Shown here one piece after another: positions 24,854 to 34,326 of a stretch of 64,000 nt of DNA. A model generated the notes under the pieces. It had not been told where the DNA came from, made no database searches, and saw nothing but the letters and a program-made list of their open reading frames with translations. The position numbers and the translations under genes were made by a program. This DNA comes from Streptomyces sp. MMBL 11-1. Its GTDB lineage: Bacteria > Actinomycetota > Actinomycetes > Streptomycetales > Streptomycetaceae. The stretch is taken from the NCBI RefSeq assembly GCF_028622875.1, contig NZ_CP117709.1:992001-1056000 (forward strand), read 5' to 3'. How positions within the stretch are numbered: position 1 is the stretch's first letter; each line of letters begins with the position of its first letter.

Positions 24854-26626
24854 TCACGCCTCCTTCGGTTCGGTGGGGGCGTTGACACGGCGCGAACGGC
24901 GCAGCGGCGGCTGGGCGCCGAGACGCTTCGGGTCCAGCCCGGACCACGCGCCGCCGCGGGAGAAGAACTTCGTCCGCCCCATGAGCGTCATGAGGGGCTT
25001 CGTGAAGAAGAAGACCACGACGACGTCGAGGAGTGTGGTGAGGCCGAGCGTGAAGGCGAAGCCCTGCACCTTGCCGACGGTCACGATGAAGAGCACCGCG
25101 GCGGCCAGGAACGACACGAAGTCGGAGACCAGGATGGTGCGCCGGGCGCGCGGCCAGGCGCGCTCGATGGCGGGACGGAGCGTGCGTCCCTCGCGGATCT
25201 CGTCTCTGACGCGTTCGAAGTAGACGATGAACGAGTCCGCTGTGATGCCGATGGCGACGATGGCGCCGCAGACCGCCGGCAGGTTCAGCGCGAAGCCGAT
25301 GGCCGGGCCCAGCAGAGCCATGATCGTGTAGGTCAGCACGCCGGAGACCAGGAGGCTCAGGAGCGCGATGAACGCGAGGCCCCGGTAGTAGACGACCAGG
25401 TAGACGACGACCAGAGCCAGACCGATGGCGCCGGCGATCAGACCGCCCTTGAGCTGCTCGCTGCCGAGCGCCGCGGTCACCGTGGTGACGCTGACCTCTT
25501 CGAAGGTCAGCGGCAGTGCGCCGTAGGACAGGATGTTGCCGAGGTCTTCGGCGGACTGCTGGTCGAAGCTGCCGGAGATCTGGGCGTTCTTGCTGAGCGC
25601 CGTGCGCACCGAGGGAGCGGAGACGACCTCACCGTCGAGGACGATCGCGAACTGGTTCATCGGCGGCTGCTGCTGCGAGAGCCGGCCGGTGATCTTCTGG
25701 AACTTCTTGGCGCCGGAGGAGGTGAACTCCATCGACACGATCCACTCGCCGGTCTGCTGCTCGATGGCGCCCTTGGCTTCGTCGACGTCGCTGCCGGAGA
25801 CCTCGGCCGGGCCGAGCACGTACTTCTCGTAGCTGCCCGGGACGTTGGAGCCGCAGGCGACGATCGAGTCGGTGGGCTTGGCGTTCTGCCCTGCCTCCGT
25901 GCGCTGCTTGGGGTCGCTGCAGTCGAGCTTGGCGAACTCCTCCTGGAGCTTGGCCGTGGCCGGGTCCGCGGGAGGCGAGGCCTCGGGGGAGTCGGACGGC
26001 TTCGGCTTGTCGGAGGCGCCGGGGGTCGGGTCGTCCTTCGTCAGGGCGCCGGTGACCGCGCGGCCCTGGGTGGTGGCGCTCGCCGAGGGGGTGGCCTCCG
26101 AACCGCCGGCCTCCTCGCCCTTGGGCTTGTCGGCGCCTTCGGCGGACTCACCGGGCTTCGGGGTGGCGCCGGCCGAGGGAGTCGCGGAACCGGAGGGCGT
26201 GGGCTCCGCGGGGCCGCTCGCCTGCACCGTCAGAACAGGCCGGAAGTAGAGCTGGGCGGTGGTGCCGACCTGCTCCTGGGCCTGCTTGGAGTTCGTCCCC
26301 TTGGGGATGTTGACGATGATGTTCTTCGAGCCCTGGGTCTGGACCTCGGCCTCGGAAACGCCCAGACCGTTGACGCGCCGCTCGATGATCCCGACCGCGG
26401 TGTCCATGTTGGTCTTGTTGATCGCGTTCGGCTTGCCGGGCTGGTTCTGCGCCTCCAGCGTGATCGACGTCCCGCCGGCCAGGTCGATGCCCAGCCGGGG
26501 CGTGGTGTGCCCGGACAGGAACAACCCGCCGGTGAGCGCGACCATGGCGATGAGGATCAGAGCCAGGGCACGCCCCGGCCTGCCCTGACCGCCGGACGGC
26601 CCTCGGCCCTTCTTGGGTGCTGCCAC
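24854..26626 (-). CDS. secD: Protein translocase subunit SecD
   Basis: Partner of SecF in protein export. The 590-residue protein has an N-terminal helix (ALALILIAMVALTGGLFL), GIDLAGGTSITLEAQ, the P1 base, and five C-terminal helices including GIAITADSFIVYFERVRDE in the form IGITADSFIVYFER. The extracellular domain carries an insertion of about 85 residues (137-223) rich in Ser, Pro, Ala, Glu and Lys; two Cys flank the next segment (LDCSD, IVACG) and could pair. GTG 26626 is preceded by GGGAG. Confidence 0.96.
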   Translation of the reverse strand: MAAPKKGRGPSGGQGRPGRALALILIAMVALTGGLFLSGHTTPRLGIDLAGGTSITLEAQNQPGKPNAINKTNMDTAVGIIERRVNGLGVSEAEVQTQGSKNIIVNIPKGTNSKQAQEQVGTTAQLYFRPVLTVQASGPAEPTPSGSATPSAGATPKPGESAEGADKPKGEEAGGSEATPSASATTQGRAVTGALTKDDPTPGASDKPKPSDSPEASPPADPATAKLQEEFAKLDCSDPKQRTEAGQNAKPTDSIVACGSNVPGSYEKYVLGPAEVSGSDVDEAKGAIEQQTGEWIVSMEFTSSGAKKFQKITGRLSQQQPPMNQFAIVLDGEVVSAPSVRTALSKNAQISGSFDQQSAEDLGNILSYGALPLTFEEVSVTTVTAALGSEQLKGGLIAGAIGLALVVVYLVVYYRGLAFIALLSLLVSGVLTYTIMALLGPAIGFALNLPAVCGAIVAIGITADSFIVYFERVRDEIREGRTLRPAIERAWPRARRTILVSDFVSFLAAAVLFIVTVGKVQGFAFTLGLTTLLDVVVVFFFTKPLMTLMGRTKFFSRGGAWSGLDPKRLGAQPPLRRSRRVNAPTEPKEA

Positions 26627-26723
26627 CTTCTCGTTTCTCCCTGTCCAACCGCCCCGCGCCGGGTACGCGCCCGAGCGGCCACGAAGTGTAGTGGGGACCC
26701 TGCCCCCGCAGACGACCGCACGG

Positions 26724-26767
26724 TCCCGGGGACGCCGCGCGCCGGTGGGCGCGCGACGTCCCCGGGA
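26724..26767 (-). terminator. Terminator of yajC
   Basis: Arms TCCCGGGGACG.CGCGCGCC and the complement ending at 26767 pair over about 20 bp with one mismatch and a short loop near GGTG. It starts 10 bases after the yajC stop and lies before secD, implying a separate secD promoter in 26627-26723. Confidence 0.8.
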
Positions 26768-26776
26768 TCGTGAGAA

Positions 26777-27271
26777 CTACTTGGAGTCGGCGTCGCCGTC
26801 GGTCTTGCTCTCGTCCTTGGCGTCCTTGGCGTCCTTGACGTCCTTCACCGCGGCGTCCTCGGGTTCGGCGTCGTCGGCCGCGTCGTCCTTGGCCAGGTCG
26901 ATCTTGGCGACCTCGGCGTCGTCGGACTCACCGGTCAGCGAGGAGGCGTCGTCGGGAACGACGGTGCCGTCCGCGTCCAGCTCCGGGTCGTCACCGTGCA
27001 CGATGCGGTTGTACTCCGCGTCGTCCAGGACGGCGCCGACGGAGTTCTTCGCGTAGATGGCGTGCACGCCGGGAGCGACCTCGAGGATAACGGTGTCGTC
27101 GTGGACTTCCTTGACGGTGGCGTACATGCCCCCGATCGTCCGGACGCCGGTGCCGGGCTGCATGTCGTTGCGCATCTGCGCGGCCGCCGCCTGCTTCTTC
27201 TTGGCGGAGCGGGTCATCAGGAACATGGCCCCGATGAGCACGATGAAGGGGAGGAGAGTCAAGATATCCAC
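26777..27271 (-). CDS. yajC: Preprotein translocase subunit YajC
   Basis: Small membrane subunit associated with SecD/SecF. The 164-residue product starts with one membrane helix (LLPFIVLIGAMFLMTRSAKKKQ in two parts), then the conserved MQPGTGVRTIGGMYATV and a beta-rich YajC core, then an unusually long acidic tail of about 70 residues with repeated DAKDAKD units. GTG 27271 is chosen because it begins the hydrophobic helix; upstream frame shows no conservation. It sits between ruvB and secD. Confidence 0.93.
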   Translation of the reverse strand: MDILTLLPFIVLIGAMFLMTRSAKKKQAAAAQMRNDMQPGTGVRTIGGMYATVKEVHDDTVILEVAPGVHAIYAKNSVGAVLDDAEYNRIVHGDDPELDADGTVVPDDASSLTGESDDAEVAKIDLAKDDAADDAEPEDAAVKDVKDAKDAKDESKTDGDADSK

Positions 27272-27437
27272 GGGACGGGAATTCCTTCGCACGACCGCGC
27301 TGGAATGCGGCCTGTATATACGGGGGTGGGTACACCGACCGGTAAGGGCGGCATCGGCGGAGTCTAAGCGAGTCCGCATCGATGGAACAACGCCCAGCAT
27401 GGCACCGGGGTTCCTGTGGACGCGAACCTGTGACCCA

Positions 27438-28526
27438 TCACGCCCCGAACAGACCCTGTTGTCCCTTTGCTCCGTGCTGCGGCGGGACCAGTCCCAGATG
27501 CGCCCAGGCGGCCGGGGTGGCGACACGGCCGCGCGGGGTCCTGGCCAGCAGTCCTTCCCGTACGAGGAAGGGCTCGGCGACCTCCTCGACGGTCTCCCGC
27601 TCCTCCCCCACCGCGACCGCCAGCGTGGACAGTCCCACCGGGCCGCCGCCGAAGAGCTTCAGCAGGGCGCCGAGGACGGCACGGTCCAGCCGATCGAGTC
27701 CGCGGCCGTCAACCTCGTACACCTTGAGGGCCGCCATCGCGATCTCCCGGTCGATCGTGCCCTCCGCCTTGACCTGGGCGTAGTCGCGGACGCGGCGCAG
27801 CAGCCGGTTGGCGATGCGGGGGGTGCCGCGGGAGCGTCCGGCGATCTCGGCGGCGCCCTCCGCGTCGATGGTGACGTCGAGGAGGCGGGCGGAGCGGTGG
27901 ACGACGCGCTCCAGCTCGGCGGGGGCGTAGAACTCCATGTGCCCGGTGAAGCCGAAGCGGTCGCGCAGCGGCGGCGGGAGCAGTCCGGCCCTGGTGGTGG
28001 CCCCTACCAGGGTGAAGGGGGGCAGTTCGAGCGGGATGGCGGTGGCGCCGGGGCCCTTGCCGACGATGACGTCGACCCGGAAGTCCTCCATCGCCATGTA
28101 GAGCATCTCCTCGGCGGGCCGGGACATGCGGTGGATCTCGTCGAGGAAGAGGACCTCGCCCTCCTGGAGGGAGGAGAGGATCGCCGCGAGGTCGCCGGCG
28201 TGCTGGATGGCGGGGCCCGAGGTGATCCTGATCGGGGCGTTCATCTCCGCCGCGATGATCATCGAAAGAGTGGTCTTGCCGAGGCCGGGGGCGCCGGAGA
28301 GCAGTACGTGGTCGGCGGTGGCCCCGCGGGCGAGGGCGGCCTTGAGGACCAGGTCGAGCTGTTCGCGGACCTTCTCCTGGCCGACGAACTCCTCCAGGTC
28401 CTTGGGGCGCAGGGCCGCCTCGACCGCGGTGTCCTCGCCGTCGAGATGGCCGGCGTCGACCAGCCGGTCGTCGAGGACCGGGCCGGTCGGCTCATCGGTC
28501 TCGGGTCCGGTCTCGTCCCAGTTCAT
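27438..28526 (-). CDS. ruvB: Holliday junction ATP-dependent helicase RuvB
   Basis: AAA+ motor that drives branch migration with RuvA. The 362-residue protein has [18 protein letters not shown], Walker [11 protein letters not shown], Walker [12 protein letters not shown], sensor 1 [10 protein letters not shown], the arginine finger in LRDRFGF, and a C-terminal winged helix (LTRLD-like [35 protein letters not shown]). ATG 28526 has GAAGAGG upstream with good spacing; the TTG one codon earlier is less likely. It is 29 bases downstream of ruvA. Confidence 0.97.
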   Translation of the reverse strand: MNWDETGPETDEPTGPVLDDRLVDAGHLDGEDTAVEAALRPKDLEEFVGQEKVREQLDLVLKAALARGATADHVLLSGAPGLGKTTLSMIIAAEMNAPIRITSGPAIQHAGDLAAILSSLQEGEVLFLDEIHRMSRPAEEMLYMAMEDFRVDVIVGKGPGATAIPLELPPFTLVGATTRAGLLPPPLRDRFGFTGHMEFYAPAELERVVHRSARLLDVTIDAEGAAEIAGRSRGTPRIANRLLRRVRDYAQVKAEGTIDREIAMAALKVYEVDGRGLDRLDRAVLGALLKLFGGGPVGLSTLAVAVGEERETVEEVAEPFLVREGLLARTPRGRVATPAAWAHLGLVPPQHGAKGQQGLFGA

Positions 28527-28555
28527 CAAGGGCCTCTTCGGTGGTTCGGTGCCGG

Positions 28556-29182
28556 TCAGCGTGCGCGGTTGAGAGTCTGCAGGGCGGCCCGCAGCAGCTG
28601 CGGCACGGGGGGTGCCGTGCCCTCGGCGGCGGCGGCCTCGGCCTGCGGGGCGACGGCGTTGACTGCCTCGTCGGCCTCGCGGCTCGCGTAGCCGAGGCCG
28701 ATCAGGGCGGCCTGGAGCTGGTCGCGCCAGCCGGAGGTGACGGGGGTGCCGATGCCCTGCTGGCCGATGTGCGCGCCGACCGGTTCGCCGAGCCGGTCCT
28801 TGAGCTCCAGGAGCAGCTTCTGCGCACCCTTCTTCCCGATGCCGGAGACGGCGGTCAGCGCCTTCTCGTCACCGGTGGAGACCGCGAGGCGCAGGGCGTC
28901 GGGGCTGTGGGTGGCGAGCATGGCCTGGGCGAGGCGCGGTCCGACGCCGCTGGCGGTCTGGAGGAGCTCGAACACCTGCCGCTCGTCGTCGTCCGCGAAG
29001 CCGTACAGGGTGAGGGAGTCCTCGCGGACGACCAGCGAGGTGGCGAGCTTGGCCTCCTTGCCGACGCGCAGGCCGGCGAGGGTGTGCGGGGTGCACTGGA
29101 CCGCCATGCCGATGCCGCCGACCTCGATGACGGCCGTGGTCGGGGCGAGGGCGGCCACCGGGCCGGAGACGAAGGCGATCAT
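28556..29182 (-). CDS. ruvA: Holliday junction DNA-binding protein RuvA
   Basis: Junction-binding partner of RuvB. The 208-residue product shows the OB-fold start [20 protein letters not shown], the acidic-pin region, helix-hairpin-helix motifs [11 protein letters not shown] and [16 protein letters not shown], and domain III ([18 protein letters not shown]). ATG 29182 overlaps the ruvC stop by four bases, so translation is coupled. Promoter is upstream of ruvC. Confidence 0.97.
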   Translation of the reverse strand: MIAFVSGPVAALAPTTAVIEVGGIGMAVQCTPHTLAGLRVGKEAKLATSLVVREDSLTLYGFADDDERQVFELLQTASGVGPRLAQAMLATHSPDALRLAVSTGDEKALTAVSGIGKKGAQKLLLELKDRLGEPVGAHIGQQGIGTPVTSGWRDQLQAALIGLGYASREADEAVNAVAPQAEAAAAEGTAPPVPQLLRAALQTLNRAR

Positions 29183-29802
29183 GCGGTGCGGCCTTTCAGC
29201 GGGCGGGGCGTGCTGGGCGTACGGGAGGCGCCGGGCGTACGGGACGCGCCGAGGGTGCCGGTCGCCCCGGAGGTACGGGGCGTGCCGGATGTGCGGTGGG
29301 CGGCGACGGCCTGCTGAAGCCGGTTCTGCGCGGGGGCGCGCCAGATGTGACAGATGGCCAGGGCCAGGGCGTCGGCGGCGTCGGCGGGTCTGGGCGGTGC
29401 GTCCAGTCTCAGCAGCCGGGTCACCATCGCACCGACCTGGTCCTTGTCGGCGCGGCCGGATCCGGTGACCGCCGCCTTGACCTCACTGGGGGTGTGCAGG
29501 GCGACGGGGATGCCGCGGCGGGCGGCGCAGAGCATGGCCACCGCGCTGGCCTGGGCCGTGCCCATCACGGTGCGGACGTTGTGCTGGGCGAAGACGCGCT
29601 CGACCGCGACGAAACCCGGGGAGTGTTCGTCGAGCCACTGTTCGATGCCGCGCTCGACGGCGACGAGCCGGTCGCCGAGCTCGGCGTCGGAGGAGGTGCG
29701 CACGACGCCGACGCCGATCATCGTCAGGGGTCTTCCCGCGACACCTTCGACCACGCCGATGCCGCACCGGGTCAGCCCCGGGTCAATGCCCAGAACCCGC
29801 AT
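29179..29802 (-). CDS. ruvC: Holliday junction resolvase RuvC with repetitive C-terminal tail
   Basis: Endonuclease that resolves Holliday junctions. RNase H-fold acidic residues are seen in [25 protein letters not shown] and the C-terminal [13 protein letters not shown]. The catalytic core is about 170 residues, the usual full length. A further tail of about 35 residues is made of short near-repeats ([20 protein letters not shown] and on), which is outside the family core. ATG 29802 is used. First gene of ruvC-ruvA-ruvB, behind a DNA-damage type promoter at 29866-29888. Confidence 0.96.
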   Translation of the reverse strand: MRVLGIDPGLTRCGIGVVEGVAGRPLTMIGVGVVRTSSDAELGDRLVAVERGIEQWLDEHSPGFVAVERVFAQHNVRTVMGTAQASAVAMLCAARRGIPVALHTPSEVKAAVTGSGRADKDQVGAMVTRLLRLDAPPRPADAADALALAICHIWRAPAQNRLQQAVAAHRTSGTPRTSGATGTLGASRTPGASRTPSTPRPLKGRTA

Positions 29803-29865
29803 GGAGCCCCCTGTCCTCGGCCCGTCGCCGGCGCGCGCCGCGCCCGCTCGATCATCTGTTCCCGC

Positions 29866-29888
29866 AGGCTATCGGCTCGCACTGACAA
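29866..29888 (-). promoter_or_regulatory. DNA-damage (RecA-independent, PafBC-type) promoter of ruvCAB
   Basis: On the minus strand TTGTCAGTG, eight bases, then TAGCCT: an exact match to TTGTCRGTG-N8-TANNNT, the LexA-independent DNA-damage promoter known from mycobacteria and Streptomyces recA. Start of transcription is expected near 29859, about 58 bases before the ruvC ATG. Confidence 0.82.
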
Positions 29889-29905
29889 TCCGCCGCAACC
29901 ACAGG

Positions 29906-29943
29906 ACGACGGGCCGACGGGGAGTGCCCCGTCGGCCCGTCGT
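29906..29943 (-). terminator. Terminator of yebC
   Basis: Perfect 17-bp arms (left arm ACGACGGGCCGACGGGG at 29906) with the tetraloop AGTG, ending at 29943, 23 bases past the yebC stop. It insulates ruvCAB from yebC. Confidence 0.87.
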
Positions 29944-29965
29944 GTGAGACCTGCCGGCCGTGCCG

Positions 29966-30718
29966 TCAGGCGTCGACCTTCTCCATGACCTCGTCGGACA
30001 CATCGAAGTTGGCGAAGACGTTCTGCACGTCGTCGCTGTCCTCCAGCGCGTCGATGAGCTTGAAGATCTTGCGGGCGCCCTCTTCCTCCAGCTCGACCTG
30101 CATGGTCGGGAGGAAGTTGGCCTCGGCGGAGTCGTAGTCGATGCCCGCCTCCTGGAGCGCGGTGCGCACCGCGACCATGTCGGTGGCCTCGCTGATCACC
30201 TCGAAGGTCTCGCCGAGGTCGTTGACCTCCTCGGCGCCCGCGTCGAGGACCGCGCCGAGGACGTCGTCCTCGGTCAGCTCGCCCTTGGGCACGATCACGA
30301 CGCCCTTGCGGTTGAACAGGTACGAGACGGAGCCCGGGTCGGCCATGGAGCCGCCGTTCCGGGTCATCGCGACACGTACGTCGGACGCGGCACGGTTGCG
30401 GTTGTCGGTGAGGCACTCGATGAGCACCGCGACACCGTTGGGGCCGTAGCCCTCGTACATGATCGTCTCGTAGTCGGCGCCGCCCGCTTCGAGACCGCCA
30501 CCGCGCTTGACCGCGGAGTCGATGTTCTTGTTGGGGACGGAGCTCTTCTTCGCCTTCTGGATGGCGTCGACGAGCGTGGGGTTGCCGTCGGGGTCCACGC
30601 CGCCGGAGCGCGCCGCGACCTCGATGTTCTTGATCAGCTTCGCGAAGAGCTTGCCGCGCTTGGCGTCAATCACGGCCTTCTTGTGCTTCGTCGTAGCCCA
30701 TTTAGAGTGGCCGGACAT
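29966..30718 (-). CDS. YebC/PmpR-TACO1 family protein
   Basis: A 250-residue member of the YebC family, annotated as transcriptional regulator and more recently tied to translation of proline-rich stretches. It begins [23 protein letters not shown] (conserved, in parts) and contains [32 protein letters not shown] and [20 protein letters not shown] 30718 has AAGGAG upstream. It lies between ruvC and pdxT as in other actinobacteria, and closes with a hairpin terminator. Confidence 0.94.
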   Translation of the reverse strand: MSGHSKWATTKHKKAVIDAKRGKLFAKLIKNIEVAARSGGVDPDGNPTLVDAIQKAKKSSVPNKNIDSAVKRGGGLEAGGADYETIMYEGYGPNGVAVLIECLTDNRNRAASDVRVAMTRNGGSMADPGSVSYLFNRKGVVIVPKGELTEDDVLGAVLDAGAEEVNDLGETFEVISEATDMVAVRTALQEAGIDYDSAEANFLPTMQVELEEEGARKIFKLIDALEDSDDVQNVFANFDVSDEVMEKVDA

Positions 30719-30779
30719 CTGCCTTCTCCTTCGCGTCACCAAAATCGAGTCGAACCCGAGAGATCCTACCGGGGTCCGC

Positions 30780-31373
30780 TCAGTTCACCGCGCGCACCAT
30801 GTCCACGAACAGAGCGTGTACGCGATGGTCGCCGGTCAGTTCGGGGTGGAACGAGGTGGCGAGGGCGTTTTTCTGCCGGACGGCCACGATATGCCCGCCG
30901 TGTTCGGCGATGACCTCGGCCCGGGCCCCGACGGACTCGACCCAGGGCGCGCGGATGAACACACCGTCCACCGGGCCGCCTTCGACACCGCCGACCTCGA
31001 CGGCGGCCTCGAACGATTCGTTCTGCCGGCCGAAGGCGTTGCGCCGCACGATCATGTCGATGCCGCCGACGGTCTCCTGGCCCGAGCGGGGATCGAGGAT
31101 CTTCTCGGCCAGCAGGATCATTCCGGCGCAGGTGCCGTAGACCGGCATCCCGGCCCGGACCCGCTCGCGGAGCGGCTCCATCATGCCGAAGAGCACGGCC
31201 AGTTTGGACATGGTGGTGGACTCGCCGCCCGGTATGACCAGGCCGTCGACCTCGGCGAGTTCCTCGGGGCGCCGGACCGGCCTGGCCAGGGCGTCCGCCG
31301 AGGCCAGGGCGATCAGATGCTCCCGTACGTCGCCCTGGAGAGCCAGAACGCCGATCAGGGGGGTGTCGCTCAT
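30780..31373 (-). CDS. pdxT: Pyridoxal 5'-phosphate synthase glutaminase subunit PdxT
   Basis: Releases ammonia from glutamine for PdxS. The 197-residue class I amidotransferase shows [27 protein letters not shown], the nucleophile Cys in [13 protein letters not shown], and the catalytic His/Glu in [13 protein letters not shown]. Length is normal. Its start lies 6 bases past the pdxS stop; the two form one operon. Confidence 0.97.
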   Translation of the reverse strand: MSDTPLIGVLALQGDVREHLIALASADALARPVRRPEELAEVDGLVIPGGESTTMSKLAVLFGMMEPLRERVRAGMPVYGTCAGMILLAEKILDPRSGQETVGGIDMIVRRNAFGRQNESFEAAVEVGGVEGGPVDGVFIRAPWVESVGARAEVIAEHGGHIVAVRQKNALATSFHPELTGDHRVHALFVDMVRAVN

Positions 31374-31379
31374 CAGTGG

Positions 31380-32300
31380 TTACCAGCCGCGGTTGGCGTA
31401 GCGCTCGGACTCGGGCAGCGTGTCGCAGTTGATGCCGACCATGGCCTCGCCCAGGTTGCGGGAGGCGTCCGCGATGACCTTCGGGTCGTCGTAGAAGGTG
31501 GTGGCCTTCACGATGGCGGCGGCGCGCTTGGCCGGGTCGCCGGACTTGAAGATGCCGGAGCCGACGAAGACGCCCTCGGCGCCGAGCTGGCGCATCAGCG
31601 CGGCGTCGGCCGGGGTGGCGACGCCGCCGGCGGAGAACAGCACGACGGGCAGCTTGCCGAGCTCCGCGACCTCCTTGACCAGCTCGTACGGGGCGCGGAG
31701 GTCCTTGGCGGCGGCGTACAGCTCGTTGTTGTCGAAGCCGCGCAGCCGGGCGATCTCGTTCTTGATCTGGCGCAGGTGGCGGACGGCCTCGACGACGTTG
31801 CCGGTGCCGGCCTCGCCCTTCGAGCGGATCATGGCCGCACCCTCGGCGATGCGGCGCAGGGCCTCGCCCAGGTTGGTGGCGCCACAGACGAAGGGGGTGG
31901 TGAAGGCGAACTTGTCGCTGTGGTTGACCTCGTCGGCCGGGGTGAGCACCTCGGACTCGTCGATGTAGTCGACGCCGAGGGACTGGAGCACCTGGGCCTC
32001 GACGAAGTGGCCGATGCGGGACTTGGCCATGACGGGGATGGAGACGGCCCCGATGATCTCCTCGATCATGTTGGGGTCGGACATCCGGGCCACGCCGCCG
32101 TCCTTGCGGATGTCGGCGGGGACCCGTTCCAGGGCCATGACGGCCACGGCGCCCGCGTCCTCGGCGATCTTCGCCTGTTCGGCGTCGACGACGTCCATGA
32201 TCACGCCGCCCTTGAGCTGCTCGGCCATGCCGCGCTTGACGCGGGCGGTGCCGGTGGCGGGGTACTCGGCGGACTGCGGGGTGCTGGGAAGCGTGGACAC
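31380..32300 (-). CDS. pdxS: Pyridoxal 5'-phosphate synthase lyase subunit PdxS
   Basis: Builds pyridoxal phosphate from ribose 5-phosphate, glyceraldehyde 3-phosphate and ammonia. The 306-residue barrel shows [18 protein letters not shown], the catalytic Lys regions [13 protein letters not shown] and [18 protein letters not shown], and [21 protein letters not shown] 32300 is preceded by GAGGT. A direct-repeat array lies 54-146 bases upstream. Confidence 0.98.
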   Translation of the reverse strand: MSTLPSTPQSAEYPATGTARVKRGMAEQLKGGVIMDVVDAEQAKIAEDAGAVAVMALERVPADIRKDGGVARMSDPNMIEEIIGAVSIPVMAKSRIGHFVEAQVLQSLGVDYIDESEVLTPADEVNHSDKFAFTTPFVCGATNLGEALRRIAEGAAMIRSKGEAGTGNVVEAVRHLRQIKNEIARLRGFDNNELYAAAKDLRAPYELVKEVAELGKLPVVLFSAGGVATPADAALMRQLGAEGVFVGSGIFKSGDPAKRAAAIVKATTFYDDPKVIADASRNLGEAMVGINCDTLPESERYANRGW

Positions 32301-32353
32301 GGGACCTCACTCGGTGAAAGACGCTGAATGCTGCAACGCCGAGCAAACGCCCC

Positions 32354-32434
32354 GGGACCGGTCCCCAGCAAGGGCCAATGGACAGGCCGTGGATCGTTTT
32401 GGCCCTGGACGGACCCCTGGACGGACCCCTGGAC
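32354..32434 (-). promoter_or_regulatory. Operator-like array upstream of pdxS
   Basis: Contains the perfect 12-bp palindrome GGGACCGGTCCC (32354-32365), then TGGAC/TGGAT at 32379 and 32390, then three TGGAC units spaced exactly 12 bases (32406, 32418, 32430; TGGACGGACCCC twice). Phased GGTCC/GGACC units upstream of pdxST suggest a multi-site regulator; MocR-type PdxR is a known regulator of such genes elsewhere, but none is encoded in this window. Confidence 0.5.
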
Positions 32435-32445
32435 CGTTCCCCGGA

Positions 32446-32994
32446 TCAGGTGCCGGGGCGGTCCGCGAGGGCCACCGGCGGGGCGTCGTCCATCTCGAAG
32501 GCGAGCGGGAACGGAGCGTGCCCGGCCAGCCGGAAGAGCCTGACCGTACGGTGCCGGCGCAGGGCGCGGGCGGCGCGTACGGAGTCGTTGTGGAAGCGCC
32601 GGGCCATGGGGACGCGGCGTACGGCGGCGGCCAGTTCGACGGCCGCCTCCTCGCCTCCGGGGATCTCCTTCACCGCGTCGACCTGGGCCGGTTCGCCGAA
32701 GACGGCGCGCAGGGCGGTGCTCAGTTCGCTCTCGGCGACCTCGCGGTGGTCCTCCTCGGCCTGCCGGGCGGCGTGCGCGGCCTCGTACAGGACGATCGAG
32801 GCGGCCGGGTCCAGGACGCCGGAGGTGGCCAGCTCCTGGGTGACCGAGGCGCGGCGCAGCAGCTGGGCGTCGAGGGCGGCGCGGGCGGCGTCGATCCGGG
32901 AGTGCAGACGGTCGAGCCGGCCGGCGGTCCAGCTGAGGTACACGCCGACCGCGATGAGGGCGAGGACGATCCAGACGATGAGGGTTACGGTCAC
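32446..32994 (-). CDS. LemA-like membrane protein
   Basis: A 182-residue protein with one N-terminal membrane helix (LIVWIVLALIAVGVYLSW), then a long helical region beginning AGRLDRLHSRIDAARAALDA, which resembles the LemA pattern of an anchored helical bundle, and RRFHNDSVRAARALRRHR, matching the LemA FNxxV motif. It ends with a short Pro/Ala tail. GTG 32994 is used. LemA function is unknown. It lies between pimA and the pdxS upstream array. Confidence 0.6.
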   Translation of the reverse strand: MTVTLIVWIVLALIAVGVYLSWTAGRLDRLHSRIDAARAALDAQLLRRASVTQELATSGVLDPAASIVLYEAAHAARQAEEDHREVAESELSTALRAVFGEPAQVDAVKEIPGGEEAAVELAAAVRRVPMARRFHNDSVRAARALRRHRTVRLFRLAGHAPFPLAFEMDDAPPVALADRPGT

Positions 32995-33165
32995 GGGCCC
33001 ACACGCTACCGTCGCCGGGGCCCCCGCTTGAACGGCAGGCCACCGGGGCCGCCCCCCGGGGCCCGGCCCGCCTCAGCGTCGGCCGCGGCCCCCGGGGGCT
33101 CAGAGGCCCGGGTGGCCCCGGGCCGGCGGCCACGCTCCGGCACGCGCTCGGCCACCGGCAGCTTC

Positions 33166-34326
33166 TCAGTCCCGGGCCAGCCCGAACCGGGCCCGCAGCC
33201 CGGAGCGTTCGTCCGCCGCGACCGAGGCGGCCCCGTCGGTCACCGTCTCGTACACCGCGAGGATGTCGGCCCCCACCGTCGCCCAGTCGAAGCGCCGCAC
33301 GTGGGCCTCGCCGCGCTCGCGCAGTCCGGCCCGGCGCCCGGGGTCGCCCAGCAGCCGGATCGCGGCGGCGGCCAGCGCGTCGGCGTCCTCGTTCGCGAAC
33401 AGGTCGCCCGCCTCCCCCTGGTCCAGCACCTGGGCGAAGGCGTCCAGGTCGCTCGCCAGCACCGGCGCACCGGCCGACAGCGCCTCGACCAGGATGATGC
33501 CGAAGCTCTCGCCGCCGGTGTTCGGGGCCACGTACACATCGACGCTGCGCAGCAGCCGGGCCTTGTCCTCGTCGCTGACCATGCCGAGGAACTCGACGCG
33601 TCCGCGCAGCTCCTTCGGCAGTGCGGCCACCGCCTCCTCCTCGTCGCCGCGCCCGGCGACCAGCAGCCGGGCTTCGGGGTGGGCGGCGAGGATCGTGGGC
33701 AGCGCCTTCATCAGGACGGGCAGGCCCTTGCGGGGTTCGTCGATGCGGCCGATGAAGCCGAGGGTCCCGCCCTGCCATGCGGCCTTCGGCTCGGCCTTGG
33801 CGAAGAAGCCGACGTCGACGCCGTTGGGGATGACGACGGCGTCCCCGCCGAGGTGCTCGACCAGGGTGCGCCGGGCGTACTCGCTGACCGCGATCCGGGC
33901 GCTGATCTTCTCCAGCGCGGGCTGGAGGATCGGGTACGCGGCGATCATCGCCCGGGAGCGGGGGTTGGAGGTGTGGAAGGTGGCCACGATCGGCCCCTGC
34001 GCCGCCCAGCAGGCCAGCAGGCCCAGCGACGGGGAGGTCGGCTCGTGGATGTGGATGACGTCGAAGGTGCCGTCGTGGAGCCAGCGCCGCACCCGGGCCG
34101 CCGACAGGAAGCCGAAGTTCAGCCGGGCGACGGAGCCGTTGTACGGGACGGGGACGGCCCTGCCCGCCGAGACGACGTAGGGCGGCAGCGGTGTCTCGTC
34201 GTCGGCGGGGGCCAGGACGGAGACCTCGTGGCCGAGCCGGATCAGGTGCTCGGCCAGGTCCCGGATGTGGAACTGCACACCGCCCGGTACGTCCCAGGAG
34301 TACGGGCAGACGATGCCGATCTTCAC
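33166..34326 (-). CDS. pimA: Phosphatidylinositol mannosyltransferase PimA-type
   Basis: GT4 glycosyltransferase that adds the first mannose from GDP-mannose to phosphatidylinositol at the inner membrane face. The 386-residue protein shows MKIGIVCPYSWDVPGGVQFH, DVIHIHEPTSPSLGLLA, VIPNGVDVGFF, GRIDEPRKGLPVLMKALP, and the EX7E region GGESFGIILVEALSAGAPV. GTG 34326 overlaps the acyltransferase stop by four bases. Context (PI synthase, acyltransferase) supports the PIM assignment rather than another GT4. Confidence 0.92.
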   Translation of the reverse strand: MKIGIVCPYSWDVPGGVQFHIRDLAEHLIRLGHEVSVLAPADDETPLPPYVVSAGRAVPVPYNGSVARLNFGFLSAARVRRWLHDGTFDVIHIHEPTSPSLGLLACWAAQGPIVATFHTSNPRSRAMIAAYPILQPALEKISARIAVSEYARRTLVEHLGGDAVVIPNGVDVGFFAKAEPKAAWQGGTLGFIGRIDEPRKGLPVLMKALPTILAAHPEARLLVAGRGDEEEAVAALPKELRGRVEFLGMVSDEDKARLLRSVDVYVAPNTGGESFGIILVEALSAGAPVLASDLDAFAQVLDQGEAGDLFANEDADALAAAAIRLLGDPGRRAGLRERGEAHVRRFDWATVGADILAVYETVTDGAASVAADERSGLRARFGLARD

